Positions 17,657 to 25,846 of a stretch of 64,000 bases of DNA are shown here, one piece after another. Below the pieces are notes generated by a model, which worked only from the letters and a program-made list of their open reading frames with translations, had not been told where the DNA came from and did no database searches. How positions within the stretch are numbered: the stretch's first letter is position 1; every line of letters begins with the position of its first letter. The stretch is from positions 1-64,000 of the forward strand of contig NZ_JACJSE010000012.1 in the NCBI RefSeq assembly GCF_014698045.1, written 5' to 3'. Both the position numbers and the translations under genes were made by a program. Source of the DNA: Aulosira sp. FACHB-615. GTDB taxonomy: Bacteria; Cyanobacteriota; Cyanobacteriia; Cyanobacteriales; Nostocaceae.

Positions 17657-18829
17657 TCATCCCGGATAAACTCGTCCTTTCCAAGCACCGCCGCGTCCTT
17701 GCCAATGGCGGATAGCTGAATCTATAGTCATTAAAGTGTAGAGAAAGGCGATCGCAGGTAAACTTAAAGCTAATAATGGTGAGCATTGATAAAAGCGGAT
17801 AATTGGCAAGTAAGCCAATGCCATTAATAGCCATGTTGCTAAACCTGTAATTGCAATCATCCAATTGCCTAAAATTACACCAATCACCACACCAAAAGGT
17901 GGTAAAAGGTAAATCAAGGTCATAGCAATTACGGTGCCGAATAACAATATAGGTGAGTAATTTAATTGTGTATAGGCAGTCCGCGCCACCATATTCCAAA
18001 TTGTGTCGAGGGAATCATAAGGGCGTAAACTGCGAGTTAAACTACTTAATCCTAACCAGATACGTCCTTGGCTGGATTTCACCGCATTCGCTAAAGCACA
18101 ATCATCAATTAAAGCTTGACGAATAGCGGCAATACCACCGATTCTTTCTAAAGCAGTGCGCCGAATTAAAATGCTACCACCCGCCGCCGCCGCCGTGGAA
18201 TTTTTCGGATTATTGACCCAGCGAAAGGGGTAGAGTTTTTGAAAGAAGAAGACAAACGCCGGAATTAAAAATTTTTCCCACCGACTATCACAACGTAGTC
18301 GCACCATCACAGAAACCAAATCTAAATTTTCTTGTTCGGCTTTGGTGACAAGTCGTCGCAGATTATTGACATCGTGTTCAATATCTGCATCGGTCAGTAA
18401 AAAATATTCTGGGACGAGTGCTTTAGCTTGTTGGATACCTTGCTGCACTGCCCAAAGTTTACCAGACCAACCAGAGGGTAAAGGTTCACCAGAGATAATT
18501 TGCAATTGCTGGGGTTTATCAACAGCGTGGGCGACTCCTTCAGCACAGGCGGCTGTGCCATCAGTACTGCGATCGTCTACCAAGAAAATATTAAAATTGC
18601 CATCATAATCTTGCAGTAAAAGCGATCGCAAACTCATCGGCAAAACATCCGCTTCATTCCGGGCTGGAATCACCGCACACACTGACGGTAAAGATTCTCG
18701 CTGCGGCTGGATGACTTCTAATTGCTGGTCTAAACGCCAAAACTGTCCCCGCAAACTCAGTAATCCTAACCAAATTATTAAGGATAAGACCATCAACCCT
18801 AGTACAATTGCCACAATAACCTCTTGCAA
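17657..18829 (-). CDS. hpnB: Hopanoid-associated glycosyltransferase HpnB
   Basis: 390-residue family 2 glycosyltransferase. An N-terminal membrane helix (VIVAIVLGLMVLSLIIWLGLL) is followed by the GT-A fold motifs VCAVIPARNEA (51-61), FLVDDRSTDGT and LLTDADIEH (the DxD site). The C-terminal third has several membrane helices (ILLFGTVIAMTLIYLLPPFGVVIGVIL and others), and the tail is WQGRGGAWKGRVYP. This order matches HpnB proteins encoded in hopanoid gene clusters. It is divergent from shc across about 90-120 bases, so a shared promoter region is likely. Its exact sugar and acceptor are not established. Confidence 0.85.
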   Translation of the reverse strand: MQEVIVAIVLGLMVLSLIIWLGLLSLRGQFWRLDQQLEVIQPQRESLPSVCAVIPARNEADVLPMSLRSLLLQDYDGNFNIFLVDDRSTDGTAACAEGVAHAVDKPQQLQIISGEPLPSGWSGKLWAVQQGIQQAKALVPEYFLLTDADIEHDVNNLRRLVTKAEQENLDLVSVMVRLRCDSRWEKFLIPAFVFFFQKLYPFRWVNNPKNSTAAAAGGSILIRRTALERIGGIAAIRQALIDDCALANAVKSSQGRIWLGLSSLTRSLRPYDSLDTIWNMVARTAYTQLNYSPILLFGTVIAMTLIYLLPPFGVVIGVILGNWMIAITGLATWLLMALAYLPIIRFYQCSPLLALSLPAIAFLYTLMTIDSAIRHWQGRGGAWKGRVYPG

Positions 18830-18946
18830 ATTATCAGTGTCTCAGACAGAATACTATGTCTGCTGATTGTGGGAAAACATTTTTTTCTCCGTATTGCCGT
18901 GTTTAAAACTGGATGTTGAGTGAGTGTTGAGTTTGAGAGAGATTTA

Positions 18947-20854
18947 ATGCAAACACAAGACAGGGTAAAAGTCAATCAAGTTGCAGATGCGATCGCAGCT
19001 AGTCAAAAATATCTGCTGTCAATGCAATATCCCGCAGGTTACTGGTGGGCGGAGTTAGAATCAAACGTCACCATTACGGCGGAAGTGGTTCTACTGCATA
19101 AAATTTGGGGAACCGATAAAACTCGGCCATTACATAAAATTGAAACCTACTTGCGTTCTCAGCAACGGCAGCATGGCGGTTGGGAACTGTTTTATGATGA
19201 TGGTGGTGAACTCAGCACTTCCGTAGAAGCATACATGGCGTTGCGGCTGTTGGGTGTTCCCGCCACAGACCCAGCCTTAGTACGGGCGCGAGAATTTATT
19301 CTGCCACGGGGCGGAATCAGCAAAACGCGCATCTTTACCAAATTACACCTCGCCTTGATTGGCTGTTACGACTGGCGCGGTATCCCCTCCCTCCCGCCTT
19401 GGATTATGCTGTTACCGCCAGCTTTCCCCGTGAATATTTACGAAATGTCTAGCTGGGCGCGTTCTAGCACTGTACCACTGTTGATTGTGTGTGATAGCAA
19501 ACCTGTTTATCAATTTGACCAAGCCATTAACTTAGATGAGTTATACGCCGAAGGTGTGAATCAAGTCCAGTATGAATTACCCCGCCAAGGTGATTGGACA
19601 GATTTATTCTTAACTTTGGATCAAGGATTTAAATTAGCCGAAAGCTTAAATTTAGTTCCCTTCCGCCAAGAAGGAATTAAAGCCGCCGAAAAATGGATTT
19701 TAGAACGCCAAGAAGTTACAGGCGACTGGGGCGGGATTATCCCGGCGATGTTAAATTCGATGTTGGCCTTAAAGTGCTTGGGTTATAGCCCAAATGACCC
19801 CATTGTAGAACGGGGACTCCAAGCCATTGATAATTTTGGCATTGAAACAGAAGATAACTATTGCGTTCAACCTTGTGTATCGCCTGTGTGGGATACAGCT
19901 TGGGTAATGCGGGCGTTGATTGATTCTGGTTATGCACCTGATCATCCAGCAATAGTCAAAGCTGGAGAATGGTTACTGCAAAAGCAAATCCTGGATTATG
20001 GTGATTGGGTGGTGAAAAATCGCCAAGGTAAACCAGGTGCTTGGGCGTTTGAATTTGACAATCGCTTTTATCCTGATGTGGATGATACAGCCGTAGTGGT
20101 CATGGCTTTGCACGCAGCCAAACTACCTAATGAAAGTTTAAAACAAGCTGCGATCGCCCGCGCCTTAAATTGGGTTGCATCTATGCAGTGTCGTCCTGGT
20201 GGTTGGGCCGCGTTTGATTTAGATAATGATCAAGAATGGCTGAATGCTATCCCCTACGGTGACTTAAAAGCCATGATTGACCCCAATACCGCCGATGTCA
20301 CCGCCAGAGTCATCGAAATGTTGGGTGCTTGTAACTTATCCATTGACTCCCATAATCTCGAACGCGCCCTATCTTACCTCCTCGCCGAACAAGAAACCGA
20401 AGGTTGTTGGTTTGGGCGTTGGGGCGTAAATTACATCTATGGTACTAGCGGCGTTCTCTCGGCTTTAGCATTAATTAACCCGCAAAAGTATCAACGCCAA
20501 ATCGAAAAAGGCGCAACTTGGTTAATCGGATGTCAAAATTCCGATGGCGGTTGGGGTGAAACTTGCCGTACTTACAACGATCCTAGCCTCAAAGGCCAAG
20601 GACGCAGCACCGCATCGCAAACAGCTTGGGCATTAATTGGGTTAATCGCCGCCGGTGAAGCCACTGGCAAATTTGCAATGGAAATTATTGAACGCGGAAT
20701 TGATTACCTAGTAAAAACCCAAAAATCAGACGGTACTTGGTTTGAAGCCGACTTTACAGGTACTGGCTTCCCCTGTCATTTTTATCTCAAATATCATCTG
20801 TATCAGCAATATTTCCCGTTAATTGCTTTAGGCAGATATCAAAACATCAAATAA
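18947..20854 (+). CDS. shc: Squalene-hopene cyclase
   Basis: 635 residues from the ATG at 18947; an in-frame GTG at 18920 would add nine residues. The enzyme folds squalene into the pentacyclic hopene skeleton on the membrane surface. The catalytic acid motif DVDDTA is present (residues 377-382), as are repeated QW motifs (QQRQHGGWEL, QEVTGDWGG, MQCRPGGWAAF, QETEGCWFGRWG, QNSDGGWGE, QKSDGTWFE). Length is normal. A strong terminator hairpin follows the stop. With hpnB next door this is the hopanoid locus; no other hpn genes are in the window. Confidence 0.95.
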   Translation: MQTQDRVKVNQVADAIAASQKYLLSMQYPAGYWWAELESNVTITAEVVLLHKIWGTDKTRPLHKIETYLRSQQRQHGGWELFYDDGGELSTSVEAYMALRLLGVPATDPALVRAREFILPRGGISKTRIFTKLHLALIGCYDWRGIPSLPPWIMLLPPAFPVNIYEMSSWARSSTVPLLIVCDSKPVYQFDQAINLDELYAEGVNQVQYELPRQGDWTDLFLTLDQGFKLAESLNLVPFRQEGIKAAEKWILERQEVTGDWGGIIPAMLNSMLALKCLGYSPNDPIVERGLQAIDNFGIETEDNYCVQPCVSPVWDTAWVMRALIDSGYAPDHPAIVKAGEWLLQKQILDYGDWVVKNRQGKPGAWAFEFDNRFYPDVDDTAVVVMALHAAKLPNESLKQAAIARALNWVASMQCRPGGWAAFDLDNDQEWLNAIPYGDLKAMIDPNTADVTARVIEMLGACNLSIDSHNLERALSYLLAEQETEGCWFGRWGVNYIYGTSGVLSALALINPQKYQRQIEKGATWLIGCQNSDGGWGETCRTYNDPSLKGQGRSTASQTAWALIGLIAAGEATGKFAMEIIERGIDYLVKTQKSDGTWFEADFTGTGFPCHFYLKYHLYQQYFPLIALGRYQNIK

Positions 20855-20875
20855 CGCACAATTTTTCAACAAAAT

Positions 20876-20918
20876 AAACCACAGATGGATATATGGCTGT
20901 TCATCTGTGGTTTCTAAA
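20876..20918 (+). terminator. Terminator of shc
   Basis: 12-bp arms aaaccacagatg (20876-20887) and catctgtggttt (20902-20913) around a 14-base loop, 22 bases after the shc stop. Confidence 0.75.
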
Positions 20919-20941
20919 ATTACAACAAAATCAACAAAGTC

Positions 20942-21086
20942 AGGACTTACGCAAAAATCGCCCAAAAGCTTAATTTACCGTAGACGCGAAGCGGCTTCCC
21001 GCAGGGTACCGCCAAGTCGCCTTAGACGCGCAAGCGGCTTCCCGCAGGGTAGAACGCCAAGAAATCGTAGAGTCTGCGTAAGTCCT
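20942..21086. mobile_element. 145-bp MITE-like element
   Basis: Terminal inverted repeats aggacttacgca (20942-20953) and tgcgtaagtcct (21075-21086) are perfect. The interior has two direct copies of a unit ending gcggcttcccgcagggta, around 20990-21006 and 21031-21049. No coding capacity. A similar but decayed element is at 1460-1586. Confidence 0.7.
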
Positions 21087-21274
21087 AAAAGTAATCACTC
21101 AAAAAAAACGAAAGAATGATTTTGGAGGGGGTTTGGGGGACGCAACCGTCACCCAATCGGGGGTTTGGGGGAGAATCCCCCATATCTTACTCAATCGCTA
21201 TATTTCAGCTACGCCTGCTCTGATTATTTTAGGATAATGACATGGCAAGAGATTAGGATTGGGTCAATTCATCT

Positions 21275-22465
21275 ATGTATCTCAGCAACAACCCAAAAGA
21301 TTGGTCATGGCCGTTTTGGCCTGTTGTTCCCTTTTATCCCTACAACCAACGGCGGACACTTTGCCAAGAAATTGTGAAAGATACAATTTGGACATTCGAC
21401 CAAGTGCATGGCATTCTCTATACTATTGTGCCGATTCGGATGACTGTGGTGAAGCTGACAGGTGGTGGTTTGTTGGTTTATGCACCTGTAGCAGCAACTA
21501 AAGAATGTGTGCGAATGGTGCAGGAATTGGTAGCAAAACATGGTGAGGTGAAGTACATTATTTTACCAACCAGTTCTGGTCTTGAACACAAAGTTTTTGT
21601 CGGCCCCTTTGCCAGAAACTTTCCGCAAGCGCAGGTGTTTGTTGCACCTCATCAATGGAGTTTTCCGTTCAACTTACCACTTAGTTGGTTAGGGTTTCCC
21701 CAACAACGAACTCAGGAACTACCAGAAGATGCGAGTCTTGCGCCGTTTGCCGATGATTTTGAGTATGAGGTGTTGGATATTAACTTGGGACGAGGTTCAT
21801 TTGGGGAAGTGGCTTTGTTTCACAAGCGATCGCACACCCTACTGTTAACCGATACAATCATCTCTATCTCGGAAAATCCTCCGGCTATCTTGCAATTAGA
21901 CCCATACCCCTTACTATTTCACGCCAGGGAAAATGCCCTCCAACCCATTGAAGATAACGCCACAAACCGCCGTCAAGGATGGCAGCGTATTGCCTTATTT
22001 GCGATTTATTTCCGTCCCAGTGCATTAGATATCACTGGACTCGGTGAAAGTTTCCGCGAAGCTTGGCAAGCGCCAGACCATTCAAGAAAAGCATATTTCG
22101 GCTTATATCCATTTCGTTGGCAAGCCAATTGGCAACAGTCATTTTACGCCCTGAGTGGTAATGGTCGTCCATTTGTCGCCCCAATTTTGCAAACTCTTAT
22201 TCTGCCCCAAGCACCACAACAAGTCATCGACTGGGCTAACAAAGTTGCCAAATGGAATTTTCACCAAATTATTTCTTGTCATTTTGATGCGCCTATTGCT
22301 ACCACTCCCCAGCAATTCCGCCAAGCATTTAGTTTCTTAGAAAAGCAGCCATCGGTAAGTGCAGAAAGTCAACCTTGGTTAGAAAAAGACTGTCAATTCA
22401 TCAAAGAACTAGAAGCAAATTTACTCAAGCAGGGTATCGCTACTCCTCCCAAAGAGAAGGTGTAA
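21275..22465 (+). CDS. DUF4336 domain protein (metallo-beta-lactamase-like)
   Basis: 396 residues, no signal peptide. The pattern VRMTVVKL-type strand, GGGLLVYAPVAATKECVRMVQEL, VKYIILPTSSGLEHKVFVGPFARNFPQAQVFVAP and HTLLLTDTIISISENPP follows the DUF4336 family, which resembles metallo-beta-lactamases but has lost most of the HxHxDH site; here H (in GLEHKVF) and D (in LLTD) remain. Activity is unknown. Widespread in cyanobacteria and plants. The gene stands alone. Confidence 0.75.
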   Translation: MYLSNNPKDWSWPFWPVVPFYPYNQRRTLCQEIVKDTIWTFDQVHGILYTIVPIRMTVVKLTGGGLLVYAPVAATKECVRMVQELVAKHGEVKYIILPTSSGLEHKVFVGPFARNFPQAQVFVAPHQWSFPFNLPLSWLGFPQQRTQELPEDASLAPFADDFEYEVLDINLGRGSFGEVALFHKRSHTLLLTDTIISISENPPAILQLDPYPLLFHARENALQPIEDNATNRRQGWQRIALFAIYFRPSALDITGLGESFREAWQAPDHSRKAYFGLYPFRWQANWQQSFYALSGNGRPFVAPILQTLILPQAPQQVIDWANKVAKWNFHQIISCHFDAPIATTPQQFRQAFSFLEKQPSVSAESQPWLEKDCQFIKELEANLLKQGIATPPKEKV

Positions 22466-22593
22466 TACACATCTTGCACCTAGGTGTGGTTGCGTCGGTT
22501 GTGGCTTTGGCTTCGCTCTTGCTTTCGGGGGTAAACAAAATCCATTCACTTATAATTAATATAAGCTGTTAATTTCCAACTTCTTAATCACCT

Positions 22594-22818
22594 ATGCAAA
22601 AACTAGAAATAGAACTCGATCAAGAAACATTTGCAAAAATTAACCAATTGTCGCAAACCTATAATTGCGAAATTTCTGACATAATCAAAGCAATGATTGA
22701 TCAATTAACACAACCAGAAATTCTTAATAATTCATTTATCGGTAAATGGGGTGATGAAGCCGAATTAGTTGATGAAATGGTCGCAGATATTTTAAAACAC
22801 AGGAATTATAGAGACTAA
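22594..22818 (+). CDS. Putative antitoxin of a VapBC-type pair
   Basis: 74 residues starting MQKLEIELDQETFAKINQL, which looks like a ribbon-helix-helix DNA-binding fold: a beta strand, then two helices (ETFAKINQLSQTYNCEISDIIKAMIDQLT). The C-terminal part (WGDEAELVDEMVADIL) is acidic and would wrap the toxin. It ends eight bases before the PIN-domain gene. Assignment rests on this pairing as much as on sequence. Confidence 0.65.
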   Translation: MQKLEIELDQETFAKINQLSQTYNCEISDIIKAMIDQLTQPEILNNSFIGKWGDEAELVDEMVADILKHRNYRD

Positions 22819-22826
22819 AATTAGGT

Positions 22827-23246
22827 GTGAGAAAATCTTTAATTGATACGGATATTTTATCAGAAATTCGCAAATTAAGAAATCCTAAAATAAATGCTAA
22901 AGCCATTGGTTACATAGGTATATGGCAACAGTACACAATTTCTGTAATTACTGTTTCTGAAATTATCAAGGGATGGAAGAGAATAAATCGTAATGACCGC
23001 ATTCAAGAGTTTTTAGCAGATTTATCTCAACTGGAAATCTTGCCTTTAGACCAAAGCTGTGCAGAACTTTCGGGTTTGATTCAGGCAGATTTAGAAACAT
23101 CAGGACAACCAATCGGATTAGCAGATGTCTTAATAGCTGCTACAGCGATCGCAAATAACTTAATTCTAGTAACAGGTAATATTAGACATTATCAAAAAAT
23201 CCAAGCATTGGGATACCCTTTAGTAATCGATAATTGGCGAGGATGA
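22827..23246 (+). CDS. vapC: PIN-domain ribonuclease toxin, VapC type
   Basis: 139 residues, GTG start. PIN fold acidic residues are visible: LIDTDILSEI at the N-terminus (D7), VSEIIKG (about E43-K46), GLADVLIAATAIA (about D101) and the end segment LVTGNIRHYQKI. VapC toxins cut tRNA or rRNA and are held inactive by the antitoxin encoded just upstream. The last acidic position, usually D in N..DF, is H here (IRHYQ), which also occurs in active family members. The pair should autoregulate its own promoter. Confidence 0.8.
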   Translation: MRKSLIDTDILSEIRKLRNPKINAKAIGYIGIWQQYTISVITVSEIIKGWKRINRNDRIQEFLADLSQLEILPLDQSCAELSGLIQADLETSGQPIGLADVLIAATAIANNLILVTGNIRHYQKIQALGYPLVIDNWRG

Positions 23247-23310
23247 GGAGCAAATTCCGGTGATGCAACGTCATATTCAGTAAATATCACTAAAGTTTAG
23301 GTTTGACTCG

Positions 23311-24726
23311 ATGTCCAACAGTCTTAGGGGTAAGCTGCCACTTTTACTGACATTCTGCTTAGTTACTAGCTTGTTACCTGCCTCTGGTGCAGTATTATGT
23401 CCAGCGATCGCTAGTAACAACTACCTTGCTGATCGAGATTATGGCAGAAATGGGAGTAAGGGGACAAGTGGGCGATCGGGTAGAGATGGCCGCGACGGTC
23501 AAAATCAAACTATTTTTGTCGATGGTTCAGCAGTCAACCTCGATTTATCTGGTCAAGATGGTGAGGATGGCGAAGATGGCGGATATGGTTATCGCCCTGA
23601 CTGCGGTTATCAACCAGAAAACAAAAACCATGACATTCACGCAGCTAATGGTGGTGCTGGTGGCGATGGCGGTAAAGGTGGAAATGGCGGAAATGGTGGT
23701 TCTGTCACGGCTTATTACACTAATTTAGCCGACTTACGCAAAATACTTGTGCGTACAAACCCAGGGGAAGGCGGACGCGGTGGACGCGGTGGTAATGGGA
23801 CGGCTGGTTGCAATTGTCGCAGGCGCAGTTGGGAAGTGCAAACCTGCAAAGGTACTCCTGGGAGTTCTGATTACAAATGTACTAAGAAGCGTTACAGATG
23901 TTACGACGGGCGGAATGGCAGCAATGGTAGTGACGGTAGCGATGGTAATACCGGGCGCTTGGGAGTGTTGAGTATTGTGAATAGTAAAGAACCCTTGGCG
24001 GCTGACACTCCTAGCATCAAGCTGTCAATTCCCGAACTCGCAGGTAAACAATTCCCACTCTCAAAAAATAAATGGAATCTGCGTACAGGTGCAGCTTCAT
24101 TACTTGCCCCTGGTTCTATAATTGCTGATGAATACCGCGAATTTGACCAGCGTTTAGAAGAGTCGTTTCAGTTAGTTTGGCAAGAAAAACAACCGAGTCA
24201 AAGTTTTAGTAATCAAGCTGTCACAGTCACTTTAAATGATAGTAAACAACTAGAAGTGACTTTTCCTGAAGATTTGTGGGTTGATGCTAACAGTCAAAGT
24301 GAGAATAATTTGACAACTTATACTGTGAATCACGCAATTCTCAAACAAGATGTGACTCGGTTAGCAGTCGCGGAATTTGCAGGTGCGGGAGAAAACCTTA
24401 ACTTAAAAATCGTCGATTTAGCAGCAAAATCTGATGTTCTGCAAACTAAATTTCGCGTGAAATTCCGGGCGCGAGATAACTCTGGGGGTTTCTCTGACTA
24501 TCAAACTGTTTATACAGGTGATGTTCCGCCTGAATTTGTCACCCGTGACTATAATCGTTTTACTTTGGCGTTAGGCAAGTTAAAAATACCAGAAAATGCC
24601 CTAAGTCCTGGTATCAATGTTGATATTGAAGTGACAGCAACACGTTCATTAGGCGGACGTTCCGCCAAGCAAACTATTAACTGGCAAAGTGCAATTCGTC
24701 AGCCTAGTACAACAAGGCAAAAGTAA
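23311..24726 (+). CDS. Secreted collagen-like glycine-repeat protein
   Basis: 471 residues with a signal peptide (MSNSLRGKLPLLLTFCLVTSLLPASGAVLC). From about 45 to 225 it has collagen-like Gly-X-Y runs (GRNGSKGTSGRSGRDGRDG, GQDGEDGEDG, GGAGGDGGKGGNGGNGG, GGRGGRGGNG, GRNGSNGSDGSDGNTGR), interrupted by a cysteine-rich insert (AGCNCRRRSWEVQTCKG...). The C-terminal half (about 230-471) is an unrecognised globular domain of beta character. Likely exported to the sheath or outer surface. The last codons and the stop lie inside a dispersed repeat that recurs at 37270-37371, so the C-terminus may have been changed by that element. Confidence 0.65.
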   Translation: MSNSLRGKLPLLLTFCLVTSLLPASGAVLCPAIASNNYLADRDYGRNGSKGTSGRSGRDGRDGQNQTIFVDGSAVNLDLSGQDGEDGEDGGYGYRPDCGYQPENKNHDIHAANGGAGGDGGKGGNGGNGGSVTAYYTNLADLRKILVRTNPGEGGRGGRGGNGTAGCNCRRRSWEVQTCKGTPGSSDYKCTKKRYRCYDGRNGSNGSDGSDGNTGRLGVLSIVNSKEPLAADTPSIKLSIPELAGKQFPLSKNKWNLRTGAASLLAPGSIIADEYREFDQRLEESFQLVWQEKQPSQSFSNQAVTVTLNDSKQLEVTFPEDLWVDANSQSENNLTTYTVNHAILKQDVTRLAVAEFAGAGENLNLKIVDLAAKSDVLQTKFRVKFRARDNSGGFSDYQTVYTGDVPPEFVTRDYNRFTLALGKLKIPENALSPGINVDIEVTATRSLGGRSAKQTINWQSAIRQPSTTRQK

Positions 24727-24810
24727 AAAGGCAAAAGGCAAAAGGCAAAAGAAATAATAACGATACAACAAGCCTTTTAGCAATTTCTTATGGTTTGTTT
24801 ATTTACAGCA
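24704..24810. repeat. Dispersed repeat overlapping a gene end; ggcaaaa heptamers
   Basis: Starts ctagtacaacaaggcaaaag inside the 3' end of the collagen-like gene, includes three ggcaaaa heptamers, and ends near atttacagca. It is about 80% alike to 37270-37371 (ctagtgcaacaaggcaaaag ... tttacgccgca). Confidence 0.65.
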
Positions 24811-24912
24811 TTTTTCATTCCAATGAGGTACATTCATCTAGCCTTGAGCATCCTAGCCTCTAACCTCTAGTCTCTAGTCTCTATTCACTATCAATTTGTA
24901 CTATATAAAAGT

Positions 24913-25485
24913 TTAACTCGATTTTTTGTTTTCAGAAATCATCTGTGCTAGTAGAGAACCCATGAAATCTAAAAATTGATCTAATAAAGTGCCGATAATA
25001 CCAATATAGAGTAATACCTGAATCATGCTATTAGTATTACCTGCTTTGTAGCTTTCCCAGAGAATAAAGCCTAATCCTCTGGGGCCAATTAGCATTTCTA
25101 TGGCTATAACTGTAAACCACGCTACCCAAATACCAACTTTCAATGAATGAAATACATGAAATATAGCAGCCCGAAAGTTATTATTTTGTCTGCGAAAATG
25201 TTGTAAACCGATAGCTACATTAATGATAACTGTCCAAAATGTGGCAAGAAATATCACCATTACTGATGCAGGTTCACTATCTTGAAACAAGATGAGGGCA
25301 ATTGGCAGTAAGGCTAAAGGCGGAATGCTATGTGGTATCTGAAATATCCTTCTAAAAATCTGATAAACTGTAACATTTATGCCAATAAAATATCCGATGA
25401 AACTGCCGAAAACAGCAGCCGGAATGTAACCTACAAACAGTTTTTGTAAGCTGGCTAAAAAGTCTAAAAATAAAGTTTGTTCCAT
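24913..25485 (-). CDS. NtrB/SsuC-like ABC permease, short and unusual
   Basis: 190 residues with about five hydrophobic segments. The first half (SLQKLFVGYIPAAVFGSFIGYFIGI, then PPLALLPIALILFQDSEPASVMVIFLATFWTVIINVAIGL) and the end (AIEMLIGPRGLGFILWESYKAGNT...) follow permeases for nitrate, taurine or bicarbonate. The stretch normally carrying the EAA loop that docks on the ATPase is shortened to HFRRQNNNFRAAIFHVFHSLKVGIWVAW, so coupling to an ATPase is doubtful. The usual length is about 250-275. No ATPase or binding-protein gene is nearby. It lies downstream of the NO synthase on the same strand, separated by 360 bases and a terminator-like hairpin. Confidence 0.65.
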   Translation of the reverse strand: MEQTLFLDFLASLQKLFVGYIPAAVFGSFIGYFIGINVTVYQIFRRIFQIPHSIPPLALLPIALILFQDSEPASVMVIFLATFWTVIINVAIGLQHFRRQNNNFRAAIFHVFHSLKVGIWVAWFTVIAIEMLIGPRGLGFILWESYKAGNTNSMIQVLLYIGIIGTLLDQFLDFMGSLLAQMISENKKSS

Positions 25486-25508
25486 GCCTCAGTTTTTATT
25501 TGGAACGT

Positions 25509-25610
25509 TTATATACAGCCTTTCTTAACCTAGTGAGTTACAGACAAGAATAATTAACCGCAGATAAACGCAGATGGACGCAGATAGATTTGTCCTTCAG
25601 TCAACTAGTA
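25509..25610. repeat. Dispersed repeat related to 15350-15430
   Basis: Shares atatacagcctttc with 15350 and the segment attaaccgcagataaacgc / gatggacgcagata with the reverse complement of the 15380-15410 part. It fills part of the gap upstream of the short permease gene. Confidence 0.4.
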
Positions 25611-25767
25611 AACGCTATATTACTGTGGCAATCAATAAAAAACAGTCAATAGATAACCCAGGAGAATGTATGTTAGGGAGTGGGGAAGAACATTTTTTGT
25701 AAAATTTATTTTATCAGAGAATAAATTATGACTCCCAAAAATAAATAAAATCTCAATAATTGGTGAA

Positions 25768-25805
25768 GAACAAGATCCCCGACTTCTTTAAGAAGTCGGG
25801 GATCT
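25768..25805 (-). terminator. Probable terminator of the NO synthase gene
   Basis: Perfect 16-bp arms (25773-25788 and 25790-25805) with a one-base centre, 42 bases beyond the gene's stop; reading the minus strand the stem is followed by ttgttctt. Same family as 15144-15176, with A-T pairs swapped to C-G pairs. Confidence 0.65.
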
Positions 25806-25846
25806 GAATACAGAATTTCAACAGCAAGTCATCAAGTCATGATGTC

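Noticed and set aside
20907..21119. 70-residue plus-strand frame after shc
   Set aside because: It lies inside the MITE at 20942-21086, and its repeated Arg/Pro translation comes from the repeats.
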